The notes under the pieces are model-generated. The model searched no databases and had not been told where the DNA came from. It worked only from the letters and a program-made list of their open reading frames with translations. Shown here piece by piece: positions 1 to 12,300 of a DNA stretch of 64,000 bases. The stretch is from positions 434,001 to 498,000 of the forward strand of contig NC_033562.1 in NCBI RefSeq assembly GCF_001680005.1, in the 5' to 3' direction. This DNA is from Plasmodium coatneyi. Taxonomy: Eukaryota > Apicomplexa > Aconoidasida > Haemosporida > Plasmodiidae. The number at the start of each line of letters is the position of its first letter. Position 1 is the first letter of the stretch. Position numbers and translations under genes: made by a program.

Positions 1-2080
1 AAAAAAGTTGGAAAAAAAAAGGGAGAGAAAAAAAGGTGCGTAATTGCTTTTCACTGCCTCCCCTCCCCTTTTTTCCTTTAGGGTGGAGTACAAGTGTATA
101 AGTAGAGGAGTAGTGTAGGGAAGGAAATAATTTGCTCACTTCTTTTTTTGTTTTCTTTTTAGCAAATTTCTGGTTTTTTTTTTTTTTTTTGTAGGAAAAG
201 AAAAAAAAAGAAAAATATAAAAAAAGAAAAAAAGAAAAAAAGAAAGAAAAGAAATAAAGAACAAAAAAAAAAAGAGGAGGAAATAAGTGTATGACCCCTT
301 GCAAAAGAGGGTACAAACAGAATAAAAGTGGAAAACCACAGAAATAGGGAATTACGAATGTATATATATGTTATATACGCCGCAGGTGTGTGTGCATGAG
401 AAGGAATGATAATGTACGGAATGAGTAAGGGAGTGATCCATGCTAAAATGTGTCTCTGTATATATAACAGGAAGTCTTCCCCTGACATATTCACCCTCAC
501 ATAGAAAATGTATATATATTAGGTTAGCTGCCTTCTTTCTCTCTATTTTTCAGTATTGATTACATTTTTTACATATATGAATGTATTCCACTTACATTTA
601 TTATTTTATTATTTCTTTTGCTTTTCTTCTCATTTAAATAAAGAGTTTGAACAAAAGGTTCCGAATTGACTATTTATTCCCCTGTCCTAACTTATATGTA
701 CACTCTGGTATATTGCACTTCAATCCCATCTTTTCTTTTTTTTCTTTAATATTATTTCCTACTTATTTTACCGTTCATATACATTACTCCCATTGGACCA
801 TTCCCTTTTCTGTTCGCGTTTTTAAATATTAACGGAAGTTTGTTTATCAGTATATTTTGAAGATAAGCAAAAATAATGTGATCATCTTCCCCTCTCTCCA
901 ATTATAAGGTTACACCCCTTTTTCTTTGGTCAAGTAAATATGCGAATTGTGTACATTTCACAGAAAAAAAAAAAAAAGAAAGTGGAGAGATGTTCTATGT
1001 GTATACAATACCCAGAATTATTCCCCTTCCCCATTCTGCTCTAACTATGGTAGTGAGGAAATCACAGTATGTAAGGAAAGGAGGTCTAATTAAGGAAAGG
1101 GATCTAAGGAGGAGGAAGGATGGGTTGTTAGGTGGTAGGTAGGTGAAAGGAAGGTTGCTAGGGGTGGTTGATGGAAGGATGGTTGTTAGAATGAAGATTG
1201 TTAGGGGTGGTTCGTGTAAGGGGTGTTAGAATGAAGGTTGTTAGGGGTGGTTCGTGTAAGGGGTGTTAGAATGAAGGTTGTTAGGGGTGGTTCGTGTAAG
1301 GGGTGTTAGAATGAAGGTTGTTAGGGGTGGTTCGTGTAAGGGGTGTTAGAATGATGGTTGTTAGGGGTGGTGGTTGGTGGAAGGATCTAAGGAGGAAGGG
1401 AGGAAAGAAAAGAAGGGGTTCTAAGGAGGTAAGGAAGGAAAGGGAATGAAGGTGGAATCAACCTCTTCTTTTTTTCACATATGTGCCACTTCTGCCAACT
1501 GCATTGGCACAATATTGGGAGACACCATCATTAAACTTTCTCAGTTTCCTTTAAGTTGAGTACATATATTCCGGATCGGTAGCTTGCGCTTGTGTAGCCT
1601 CAACATCCTTTTTTGCCGTGGGGGGGGAAGGTACTTCCGCCACAACGCATATAATGTCGGGTCCCCCCTTGTTATCCAAGTGCCTTTTTTGCGTTGTGGA
1701 GGTAAACTCCTCCCCGCTGCAACAAAGGAAATTCCCCAGATTGGTCCGCTGGAAACACCGTAGTGGTGAAAATAAAAAAGTCCCGCTTTGGTTACGTAAT
1801 GACAAATTGTAAAAAACAAAACACAAAAAAAAAAAAAAATAAGGAAAGAAGGAAAAAAAAATGAAAAAAAAAAAAAAAAAAAAAGACATCAAATTCTATA
1901 AATATGGATAAGTACTACGTGTGGTTGTTCTTCGGCCAAAAGGGGAGGGAGGACAATCCAAGTGTAAGCATCCTGGGAGCAGATGATGTTCCTATCATCC
2001 GGACATCGGCCGAATGGTAGGAACACTGGCTACCTCCACGGAGGTTCCTACTCCAGCTGCTACCTACGCTGCTTCTCCCC
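1..2080. other. Intergenic left edge without a supported gene
   Basis: This stretch is T/A-rich with several poly(A)/poly(T) runs (for example around 169-191 and 1861-1884) and no ORF with protein-like composition. The longest ORFs are read out of homopolymers. It holds the G-rich 40-bp tandem repeat listed separately. It probably includes untranslated sequence of a gene lying outside the window and the 3' flank of the TAF7-like gene. Confidence 0.6.
1191..1370. repeat. G-rich 40-bp tandem repeat, about 4.5 copies
   Basis: Near-identical 40-bp units start at 1191, 1231, 1271 and 1311, with a partial unit from 1351. Each contains the cores ttaggggtgg and taaggggtgtta. Degenerate G-rich copies extend the array on both sides (about 1080-1440). 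One strand is purine/G-rich with repeated runs of four Gs, so G-quadruplex formation is possible. It lies in the 3' flank of the TAF7-like gene and is not coding in any frame. Confidence 0.9.
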
Positions 2081-3776
2081 CTAGGCCGTCCTCTTCCTCA
2101 AGTAGTGACTCCCGCCCATTAACAAATCCGACACATCCGACTCGTAGTTCTCATTGGTGATTTCATAGTTGAGCAGCGTCTCCAGTGAAATGTCACCCCC
2201 GGTTTCCTTTTCCAGTTGCCTCATTATGCTGTAGGTATTGTCCAAAGAATTTATTATTTCCGAAATGTCCGTCATTTCATCGACAATTTCGTTTTGTTTT
2301 TTGTGGTTCTCTTGACTGAGGCGCAGGTGCGTGTGCATCTCTGTGTGCGTCTTCACATACATGTCATAGTAGTCGTAATACTTTGCGTTCAAATAATCAT
2401 GAAGGAACTTTTCCGCAAAATAAATATCATGGTACTTAAACAACTTGGCATAATTTTCAAAATGGAAATTTTGTACTCTATTGCTTATACCACAATTTAA
2501 TTGGAAATTATTTTTTATAAAATTTTTTATCATTTTTTTACATTTTTTTTTTTTTTTTTTTTTTTTTTCACTTGGGTCATATACATAAATCATCTGCGAA
2601 ACGTCATTCGTCTTGTACAGGTTATTTCGATCTACCGTTTTGTGTACCTCTATGTGGGTTGACAGTTCCAGAAGAATTCCCCAAAATTTTTTATTTATGT
2701 TTCTAAAATGTATAAAGAAGAGTCTTGAGTTTAACAAATTCGTTGGTTCGATTTCCAGCATAAGTTCTTTTTTTAAAAGATATTTTTTTATTTCTTTGGA
2801 CACCTCGGGGGGGAACCTAATAATGCACACTTTCCCCACTTGGTTATTCAACACAAATAAATTTCTTCCACTTGCTCCGTTGTCTACACCATTTTCATTT
2901 GTGAGGTTCCTCTCGTTGCTGTACATGGGGTTATGTGGGTCCGCTCCCATGTTATGCAGCTCCCCTTGGCTGAACTCCTTCAAACGGGGTGCTGCACTCT
3001 CATCATGGGCGTCCCCCCCACTGTACATAGTTCCCTCCACGTATGAACTGTGCCCCGCGACATGGGTCTCCTTCTCGTTCTCCTTCCCTTCCTCTGCACT
3101 CTTCGTCTCACTAATCATTTTTTCCAAATCCACGTCGTTCATGAAGTAAATTTCCTGCAGGTCTTTGTAGTTGAACGTGCCACTCCGGATGTCCTCGATG
3201 AGGCCTCTTCGAAGGGGGGAAAAAAGAAAAAGCAAAATGTGAAAATGTAAAAAAGGAATGAAGCAGAGAAAGTCACATGAGCAGGTCCACATGGTATAGA
3301 TCTACGTACGGGTTGTTTCCCCATTTTGTCCTCCAACGGTGGCAACGATGTGTATATGCTTGCCACGGACAAAATGTAGGGCCCATTTCGCCGGCACGTA
3401 CAACCATGGGTGCTAAAACTGAGCCATATTTCGGCACCCACGCTGCAGTGGGGGACTACTACACGTCTACACCACACGTTGCAACATGTAAGGGCAGCAC
3501 CTTCCCCACACGTGTGGCTGCGTTATATTTCTTCACTCCTTTTTGTTGCCTTTTTCCCCCCTCTGGGTGTACTTACAAAGCCTGTGAAACTTCCTTCGAC
3601 TTGGCCTTCCTCGGGGAATCACCATCTACTCCATCCATCCCATCCCCCCCAATGTTGCATTCGCTTACACTTCTGTCATCCCTGTTTTTCGTGCCCAGGT
3701 TGAGTGAGATTTTTATGGAGCTCCTCTCCCTCTTAGGTTCCATTTTTGGAGCATTATCGTAAAATGGTATATTCAA
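2081..3776 (-). CDS. TAF7: TFIID subunit 7 (TAF7/TAFII55 domain) protein
   Basis: Two exons on the minus strand, 3776-3577 and 3206-2081, joined through a GTAAGT donor and a GAAG acceptor in matching phase, give 441 residues. Residues about 193-278 match the TAFII55 conserved region: it opens with IIRFPPEVSKEI, where the family has an 'LRLPPEVA'-type motif, and closes with NNLYKTNDVSQMIYVYDP, like the family's 'TFYKTGDISQMLVV' end. TAF7 binds TAF1 in TFIID and takes part in RNA polymerase II start-site selection in the nucleus. The domain sits further from the N-terminus than in animal TAF7 because of an N-terminal extension and an acidic, low-complexity linker. A lysine run encoded by an A homopolymer (+ strand T run near 2548-2568) follows the domain. 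The C-terminal part is helical and acidic. Family call is by motif only. Confidence 0.8.
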
Positions 3777-4638
3777 GTGGAAAAAAAAAAAAAAAAAAAA
3801 ACATACAAAATGGGGACAATTTCCCTTCTACTATAAGAAGCCACAGTATGTATGCTCTCCTGTTTGGCTTCTCCTCCCCCCTTGGCCAACCGCCGCGGTG
3901 GAGTCTCACATCACGGCAGTGTTTTTTCTTGGCCTTTCCAAAAATAATATGTTGTCCCTGTAAGTGTGCCTTTTCTAGGATACGGGCCAGGCCGCTTTTC
4001 AAAAGGTGAGAGTGTTCGCCGCGGGTGCGTTTTCACAAAGTTCTTGCCAAAAAGTGGGCTGACCAAAATGGTCTTGGTAAAAAGGGGGATTAAAAAACCG
4101 TCGCGGCAAAAATGCCTTTATAGCGTGTTGCAACTCCGCAGCAGTCGCACGGGGCTTCGCGGCAAACAGAAAACAAAAAAGCGCCGCCGCGTGCACCCGG
4201 AATGAGATATAATATACATACAAACTCATATACATGTAACGCTTTAAAATTTAAAAAAAAAAAAAAAAAAAGTGACATCAGAGAAAAATCATATGATTTA
4301 TAAAAAGGGTGAAAAATTTCGGTATGACAGATATGGCCAAAAATAGGGGCGGGGGGGAAAGAAGTTCGGAAATTAACCACACCCCAAAAGAAACCTGTGA
4401 CTTCATTCCCTGCGGTGTTCCTTCCTTAACGATAGTGCTTCACAGTGATTAACCCCAGATGCAAGCACGCCATGCACGTGGAGCTGTTCTCATCCACCCT
4501 GTGTAACACCACTCCTGGGTGCAATCCTCCGGGGGGTAATTTTACCTTCTTGCTTCTGCCAATTGGTAAAAATGACCTGTACAAGGGAGCCTTCCCTGAA
4601 TGGGGCCCACATGGTGCCATGTCACACTGCTGAACCGG
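3777..4638. other. Intergenic
   Basis: Gap between the start of the TAF7-like gene and the end of guanylate kinase, both on the minus strand, so it contains the TAF7 promoter and the kinase 3' region. It has poly(A) runs at 3781-3800 and 4252-4270. ORFs of up to 96 codons on both strands show no recognisable protein features. Confidence 0.6.
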
Positions 4639-5232
4639 TCAGCTCCCCTTTAACTGCGGGTAGGAGCCCAGCAAGTACTCCCTCAGCTCCGCATATGTTC
4701 GCGCCAGATCATCATTCACGATGACGTAGTTAAAGCCGACCCTATCAGCTTCGTCCATTTCCCGTGTCAATTCCTGCATGCGTTTGTTAATCTCCTCCGG
4801 ATTTTCTGTATTCCTATTCTTTAGTCTCTTCAAAAGAATATCAATGCTCGGCGGTTTTACAAAAATATAAATGCCGTCCTGTATGTACTCAGACTCCTTT
4901 AACTGCTTAACTCCGTTTATGTTCATTTCGAAGAGACAGATTTTGTTTTCCCCCACGGCCATGTCGTATTCGCTTTTTAAGGTTCCATAAAAATTATTCG
5001 CGTAGTTATCAAATTCAAGGAACTGTCCTTCCTTTAACTTTTGCTTGAAGTCATCCTTATCTACAAAGTAGTAGTCCACCCCGTTGGTTTCCTTTTCCCT
5101 TTTGTTCCTAGTCGTGCAGCTAATGGAAAAGCGAAAGCGGCTAGGGAATTCGTTCAACACTTTCTTGATCAGGGTCCCCTTCCCCACGCCGGAGGGCCCA
5201 CACACTACCAGCGGCGGTATTCGCATCATGGG
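4639..5232 (-). CDS. GK: Guanylate kinase
   Basis: Single-exon gene for 197 residues, the usual size of a eukaryotic guanylate kinase. It converts GMP (and dGMP) plus ATP to GDP plus ADP in the cytosol. The P-loop CGPSGVGKGTL lies near the N-terminus, followed by the GMP-binding segment SISCTTRNKREKE, then GVDYYFVDKDDF, the LEFDNYANNFYGT motif and the lid/C-terminal NRNTENPEEINKRM. I start it at the first ATG pair (MMRIPP) because the longer open frame upstream contains only a GTG and no in-frame ATG before a stop at 5374-5376. A short upstream exon cannot be excluded. Confidence 0.95.
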   Translation of the reverse strand, partial: PMMRIPPLVVCGPSGVGKGTLIKKVLNEFPSRFRFSISCTTRNKREKETNGVDYYFVDKDDFKQKLKEGQFLEFDNYANNFYGTLKSEYDMAVGENKICLFEMNINGVKQLKESEYIQDGIYIFVKPPSIDILLKRLKNRNTENPEEINKRMQELTREMDEADRVGFNYVIVNDDLARTYAELREYLLGSYPQLKGS

Positions 5233-6039
5233 GGGGTTAGCAGATGGTTCGCCGTTGCTACGAATTGCTACACGGGGTGATATACAGGGGGAGGGTGTTC
5301 CCTTGGGAAGTTGCTCCTTTGCGAAGTTTCTGCCCTGTGGATGCTCTTCCACGTTGACGCTGCTTCCGTCGCGTTAGAGACCGATATGCACTTCTCACCG
5401 GGGAGACGAGTTACTCTTTTTCATCAGAAAGCTGATTCGACCTTTTTGCATCGTCCGCACGGGCACTCTGCACTGATATAGGTTGCACTACTGCTGTGCT
5501 AGCCAGCCATACAGCTAGTCCCTACTTATATGCTCGCTTAACGCATCTTCCAAGTTGCTAGCTGATTCGCTAGTTCGAGCTAGTGGCCACAAGAACACCT
5601 CCACGAAACGAATTTGTAAATAAAGCAAACGGATCAGTTAAATAAGTTAAAAAAAATATATATATATCACCATTCTTACCCTTATATACATGGGGAAGAA
5701 AATCCTATAAGGGAGAATATCCACATTTTCTTTTCCTTTTTATGCGTGTGGCTGATGATCCTTCCGTCGATGCGTCAGTAATGCGCGTAGCTACATTTTG
5801 CATAATTGTCGTTTTTTTTTTTTTTTTTTTTTCCCACGCGAAGTGCACGCCGTGATGGTGAAGATGCTATATGCACAAAATGTTCACAAAAAAAAAAAAA
5901 AAAAAGTCGCCATATGAATGGTTTTTCCTAAACCGGCGTTGCTTCGGGGGATGTGCAGGGCTACGGGAAAATCCCTCCTGGGCGTATTTCCCCGTTTGGC
6001 AGTGTTACACTCCTCATAGACGCTTCACCCCCGTCGTTT
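5233..6039. other. Intergenic
   Basis: Promoter side of guanylate kinase and 3' flank of the protein kinase. Contains a T run at about 5814-5832, an A run at 5889-5905, and a short AT-dinucleotide stretch at 5652-5668. No ORF with protein-like features. Confidence 0.6.
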
Positions 6040-7729
6040 TCATGGCCGCTTCGTCTTGCCACTCCGCCATGCTGTTTCCCCGAAGAGGACGAATGGGTGG
6101 AGGAACAATTCCGGGAGGGTCGCCCTGCGAGCGAAGTCCACCTGTAGCATGTGCGTGAGCAAATCCTTCAGCGAACTCGACATGAAGGGATACCTACTGA
6201 ATCGCCTGCACACATCAAACCCTTTGTCCTGCAACACATACCATATATGCATGTCGTTGTTAATTCGACTGAAGGGGTGTGCACCAGTGGATAAAATGAA
6301 AAGCGTGATCCCCAGAGTCCATACAATCTTCGGTGAAGCATGAATTCTTCCCATTTTAAAATCCTCCAGTGGTTTAAATAACGATGTTGTTCCACCTACA
6401 TTGACTTTCCCTTGGAATATTTTCTGTGCGTACTCAAAGTCGATAAGTTTGATCATAATTTTTTTTTTTAAAATTGTGCCCCTTTTTTGCAAGTACCATT
6501 TTTTATCCCTTGTGCAGAAATATATTTTGTTCATATTTTTTTTTTTCACATTTTTTACAAGAATGTTGGATGGTTTTATGTCACTGTGGAAAATTTGTTG
6601 CTCGTCCAGATAGTGGCATACCGTCAGGAGCTGCCGCATAATCTCTCCGAGGAGGTACTCTGGGTAGACGTATGTGTGTTTTTTTTTTTTTTTTTCTCGC
6701 TTGGACCATTCCGTGTACTGCTTCATGGAGTTGCTTGCCGCGTGGACTTTCCAGGGCCATTCCACCTGCTGCTCCGTGGGAGGACAAACCACGACTCCTA
6801 CTCGCCCCATCCATGCCCTGAAGCTGAAAGAGCTTCTCACGCTTATTCCACCTCATTAAGGACACCCCCCCGAAGGGATACACACTAACTATTTCATCAT
6901 TAACGCAGAAGAAACTTTCCATCACTACGATGTTCTTGTGTGTCATGTAACGAGTGAGGTGCCTTTCTAACTTCACCACGTCCTCGTACCTAACGTATTT
7001 ATCCATAAAGGGACTGAAGGTGCTTTCCTTTGGGGACAAGTATATTTTTTTCACTTTTTTCGTGAAAACAGTTTTCCCATTTTTCCTCTTGTGCCTTTCC
7101 ACGAAGGCGATGTTTATTTTCCTGTGCTTCTTCCAGCACATGGTGACCTCCCACTTTGTGACTTTTTCGAAGGGGTTTTCCGTCGGCACTTTTTCCCCTT
7201 CGATTTGCCGCAGCAACAGGGACTTTTCCCATTCCCGGGGGATACTCGTGGGAAGTGTGTGCCCTGAGCTGACATGGGCAGATGCACTCACTGCTTCGAA
7301 GGTCACCTCGGAGTTGTGCTCATCGCCTACATCCCCCCGCCGCGCCTTCCGAATGACCTTCACAAAGTCATAACTAGGGATGGTAAATATTTTCCCCTCC
7401 AGACAGGCATCCGCGGAGGCCACCTTTTTTTGGCTTTTCCCCCTAAATTTTCTTTCCCCCTTTTTTGTGATCCCCTTTGCGGAGGCACATCCTCGTCCTC
7501 CCATTTTGTCCCTTCCCATTTGAATGACTTCCCCATTTGTTGATTTTGCAAAAAAGGGAAGAGTGTTTTTTTTTCCTTTGATATCGGTGGGTCTTTCCCC
7601 CTGCTCGTGCGTATCACTGAGGGAAGCATTTCTTCCCCCTTGGCCATTTTTATTTTCCCTTTTGAAAAAATCTAATGGGACGTCTGAGAGGTGAGGGCGG
7701 GAAGTGCCTCTCTTCAGGTAGATGCTCAT
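6040..7729 (-). CDS. Divergent serine/threonine protein kinase, frame broken in A17 tract
   Basis: Starts at the ATG at 7729. The first part (7729 to about 6696) contains a loop-like FVKVIRKARRGDVG, a beta-3 lysine segment VFTKKVKKIYLS and a hinge VYPFGGVSLMRW. The second part (about 6678-6040) is in another frame and holds the catalytic loop IFHSDIKPSNILVKN, the metal-binding LIDFEYAQ and the F-helix region VWTLGITLFILSTG. The two parts form one kinase of about 558 residues only if one base is removed from the A17 tract (+ strand T run 6679-6695). Oddities: HSD instead of HRD, DFE instead of DFG, and no Asp in the usual DxWxxG position. It keeps the catalytic Asp, Lys and metal Asp, so activity is possible. 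It looks like an orphan (non-ePK-family) Plasmodium kinase. The break may be a sequencing error or a true length variant. Confidence 0.75.
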
Positions 7730-8599
7730 CTGGGTGGACCTTGATCGACACGCGCAGGGAGACGACGTGGGATGGCTACTGTGTGGCGAGGAGGCCCCTT
7801 TGGATTGTCCCCAAGTTAGCCTGCCTGATCATCCGCACAGGTGTAGGAAAAGGGAGGTCCTCACCACATGTGTAACGGCTATTCAGGCTTAGAGTAGTCC
7901 CTAAAATGGGGCACGCAGAAAAAGGCCCATAAATATTAACACACGTTTGCTTCATGTCACATTTTATTTTTTTTTTTTTTTTTTTTTTACCCTTCGCCCA
8001 GCAAGCAAAGTAGGATGTATGTAGAGGATAACTGGAGTTACCCTTTCAAATGTGAGGGAATATATGGGGTGAGGAAATGGGGAAAATTTAAGTACATACA
8101 TTGGCGGGTAAATATACGCGCGTGGCTACACGACAACGTAGAAGGGGGCATATGCCTACCCACCTGTTTTGATCACCTGGATCTGGTCCACCGGCCTTAG
8201 TGCACGCACAGGGGGAAGTACCAAGTGGGAAGCCCAAGTGGGGAAACGAAGTGAATAGGCGAAATGGGGCACAGTAAAGGAAGAAAAAAGGAGAAAAAAA
8301 ACACATGCATAGATATGCGTGTATCTATGCATTTTTACGCATCACGAGGGCATCACTCATTAGTCACCTCTTTACGGGTCTCGCGTAGAAGGGTTCACAT
8401 AATGAGAGCGCAACGCGAGTACACAAGATTGTGCGAAATTACATGCCGCCAACGTGGCGAATTTGCTGCGTAAAGTTCGAGGAAATGCGGGGTGTAAGCA
8501 GAGTTGGAGCTTTGGTGTGAGGGCCCTCTCTACAGAGGCCCCACCTGCATAGCCTGTACCTGCACATCCCCACGAAGGATCAGCAACGAGCTAGAATCC

Positions 8600-8673
8600 G
8601 CGGTGGATGCGGCGATAGATGCGGCGATAGATGCAATGGTAGATGCGATGGTAGATGCGACGCTAGATGCGAA
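8600..8673. repeat. 12-bp minisatellite, about 6 copies
   Basis: Imperfect 12-bp units of the form gcggcgatagat / gcgatggtagat follow one another without gaps. The unit length is a multiple of three, but no ORF of note runs through it. Confidence 0.85.
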
Positions 8674-8938
8674 GATATAAATGACAGGCATGGCACCTGA
8701 AGGGGTAGCGATGAAGGAGGTAATGCATGAAAAACGAAGCAGGGAAAATCAAGGCCCTTTCCGTGAACGCACTTGCATGTGTACGCATTTTTGTGACCTA
8801 AATTTTTTCTCCTGGGCGATCAAGCCCATGCCCCGACATTAGCACCACCATAACACCAAACCACCAGCACCCTGGCTGCTTTGCTTCTTCTGCCTCCCAT
8901 TCCTCACGGTATCATTTCTACGTCTCCAGGGGGGAGCA

Positions 8939-9085
8939 TACATGCATAAATACATACGTACATTCGTGCATGCATACGTACATACGTGCATGCATAAGTA
9001 CATACATACGTACGTACACATATACACATATACAATACATACATACACATACATACGTACATACTTACATACGTACGTACATTCT
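8939..9085. repeat. Tetranucleotide (CATA/CGTA)n microsatellite
   Basis: Imperfect array of TACA and TACG tetranucleotides with interspersed GTGCATGCATA segments. It produces apparent Tyr/Thr/His-rich ORFs on both strands that are repeat artefacts. A likely length-polymorphic locus. Confidence 0.9.
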
Positions 9086-9347
9086 GAGGATCGAACAAAA
9101 AGACACCAGATGTACACTACCTATCAGCAAGGGCCACACGAAAAATAAAAAAAAAAAGTACAAGGACACACATTTTTGTACTAATCAAGAGAAGGGGCAT
9201 TTTCAACCTGCGCCCCGTGGGTGGTAGATCCTAAAAAAAGTGCGTACACACAAAATGAAGAAGAGGGAATCCTTTTAAAATAAATTAATTTCAGTCAATT
9301 TAAATTTAAATTTAAAATAAAGTTTAATTTATTTTAAAAAAAAAAAA

Positions 9348-12300
9348 ATGTTTCTCCACACATGTAGAAGGATACATGATGCTTCTCGAACCCTAAAAAG
9401 TAACAAACACAAAAGCGAAAAATTTTTGCGATTTTTTTCGAAAGGAATTGAAGAAATTACTCAAAGCGATAAGAACGATTTACGAGCAAAATTGCTAAGT
9501 GCAGAAATCCAACTTTTAAAAAAATCGAAAAAGCACACCTTCGACGTTGACGTCAGGGAGCTCAATCGCCTCATTAGGAGGGAGAAATTTAACAAAGTTG
9601 GGAAAATCACACCAAAAGGGAACGCCGCCCGTGCAATTAACGCAAAGAACGCAACAAGCGCAAAAAACGCAATAAGCGTCGAAAAAGGCGAAATAGTTGA
9701 ACGAGGCAAAGTCGGCCAAAGCTGTGAAACGAAAAACGCCGGAAGTATGGTAGAGATGGAGAGCGGGACGATCACCGCAGAATGGGAACAAGCCTGCATC
9801 GCAGATTGCCCCCATGAGGAGGAATACCCTCACGAGCAGCGAACAGCAAAGGCAACACTCCCAGAAGCAGCAGCAGCAAAGAACAGGGATAGAGGCATAA
9901 GCGTTTTCGAGCACCAGGTGGACAACACACATGCAGAAGTCCGCAATGTGAACCTAAGTGATGAGGAAATGCGAATCCTAGATGAGTACATAGAGAATTT
10001 AGATATCTGGAAAGTATATAATGTGAAAGAAAATGTGCAGGAAAGTGGGAAAGAAGCTGAAAAGGACCGTGCTGAAGTAGATGCTACCAGTGGAAGCAAG
10101 ATGAATGGCCGTAGTTCTGCTTACACCAAAGGTTTTGCTGACGCCCGTGCTGAAAACACTTCCTTTGGGCACGCACCCGATGAGAACGTCCCCTGTAGAG
10201 GCTCTTCGGAGGACATGAATGACCTGTCCTTCTACCTCATCGCTGGAAATAGCTCTAGTCTCTTCACGGATCAAGCTCACCCTGAGGATGCTACTGAGGA
10301 GGATGTTAAGAACCATGAGTGGGAGGAAGAAGAAGAAGTAGTAGAGGAGGGAGTGAAGGAAGACAAGGAGGAAAATTCCCTCAAGATGCTAGGCAGTGAC
10401 ATGGTCCTCAGGACCCGCACGGACTGCGATGTCATGGGGAAATGGAGCGACCTCCTGCACGGAGATGACGTGAATAACAACAACAGCAGCAGCAGCACCC
10501 CCCTCCTCAGAGCGTCGACAAGGAAGCCACAGGGAAAGAAGTACAGCAAGAAGGAGAACAAGAAGTACACCAAGAAGAAGAGCAAGAAGTACATCAAGAA
10601 GAAGAGCAAGAAGTACACCAAGAAGAAGAAAAGCGAAGTCGATAAGAGCGAGGAGAAGTCCAGTGAGAAGGAGCAAAAGCCAATCGTTACCTCAAAAAGA
10701 GGGCGAAACTCGAAGAACAGAGCACCCGAGTATGTCGAGAAAAACAACCCCCAAGGTATCTACCCCGAAGGTGCCTACCCCGAAGGTGTCTGCCCCGAAT
10801 GCACTTTGCTTGCTATGCACAAACATTGGGATGACGTACTCTACGAGGATATGAACAAGGCGTTACGTGTTGCGGAAAAGGAAATGCTCGACGAGGGAAA
10901 TTTATGCAGACACCGCAGTTATGCACAGTACTGTGTGTTGCAGGGTGAAAAGTACAGTGGCAATGCATCCCCTGGGGTGGACAATAAGGGGGAGACGTTC
11001 GACGAAGTTTCCGTTCTGAACATGATGCTCCTTCTGGAGGAACACCTTCGAGAGGGGGGCTGCGCTGACTTGGAGGAAACGCACTCATGGGGAGGGGAAG
11101 AAGTGACAGAAGAAGTGATGAAAGGTGAAATGGTCGAAAGAAGGTACAACGCAGAGACGCCGAAAAAAGCAATAAACGTAGAGAATCGCGTTAACGTTGA
11201 ATGCATCACGCAAATGAATACGACACAGTGTAGTGTACCTGAAGGAGTCTTCATCCTAGCTTTCCTCCTGGTAGAAAATTCTCTCTCTGTAGGAATGCTG
11301 AACAAGTTCTTCCCCCTGTTTATGAGCAACTTTAGTAGTCTGCATGAGAACCAGATTCTGTTGCTTTTGTATCTCTACGGAGCAGAAAAAAATATTTATG
11401 ACCACTTTACCAACATGCTGAAAATCTTCTATTTGAATAAGAGAGTATTTGTGCAAAGCGAATTGAACTCCCTTCGCAAAGTAAACGTCTCATGGATGAA
11501 GAGCGAGGCATCATGGATGAGACTGAACAAGAAGGAAATGCTGGAAAAAGGTCATTGTAAATATTATAAGATGCTGAAAAGAGACCGAATAGATTTGCTC
11601 TTCCTAAAAGTGTGTCTCAAGCATGGTATTAAATTGGACCAGGAGTTAAAAACATTTTACCATGAAGGGGATGATATTACTTATAGAGGTACTTACTACT
11701 TGAAGCTGTTCGAATGCTTTTGTCACCTCACTAACAGAAATGACGAGAACTTGCTCATCATGGCGTTGAGGAAGCCACCTTTTTCTCTTAAGAAAATTAT
11801 GATATACAAAAATGAGGCCTATTTTAGAAGAGCATTAAGCATGAGATACAAACCGAATTGTGTGAGTAGCTTCTTAGAATTGAAGACCGTGTTGACATGT
11901 CTAAACCGGATAGACAGTGTATTCTTTTTCAACTGTGTGAGAAAGTGCATGGAAAATGACTATTCTGTCAAGAACGTTACGGAGAAAGAAAAGAGGGTAC
12001 ACGTAGGAATTAATCCCTTTTTGCTTTTGTGCGAATCCGACCGAGTGGTAGAATCGAAGAAGCGCCCCCGTAAAGGCGCAGTACAGTTAGACGAACAGGC
12101 GAAAAAGAAACGCATCAATAATTTAGGACATACAACAGTTGTGGTCAACTCGGGAGAGACACCTCCCCTGGAAGAATCACCTCCCTTGGAAGAATCACTT
12201 CCCTATAGAACTGTAGATATTTACCCCATCGTAACATTCTACGTTATAGTGAACCACATGATGAGGTTTCTTGTGCTTCCCATTTTTCGCTCACCGGATT

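Larger units (their letters stand above)
7730..9347. other. Intergenic with simple repeats
   Basis: Divergent gap between the kinase (minus) and the 1590-residue gene (plus), so it probably holds both promoters. A T run lies at 7970-7988. It contains a 12-bp minisatellite and a tetranucleotide microsatellite, listed separately. An AT-only stretch with repeated TTTAAA (about 9280-9347) directly precedes the ATG of the downstream gene. The tyrosine/threonine ORFs here are read from the microsatellite. Confidence 0.65.

Noticed and set aside
1191..1370. Interstitial telomere repeat
   Set aside because: The unit is 40 bp and lacks the canonical Plasmodium GGGTTYA heptamer.
4639..5352. Longer guanylate kinase beginning at 5352
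   Set aside because: Its start is a GTG, no in-frame ATG exists before the upstream stop, and the added 40 residues do not belong to the family.
8839..9227. Tyr/Thr/Cys-rich ORFs on both strands
   Set aside because: Translations of the CATA/CGTA microsatellite.
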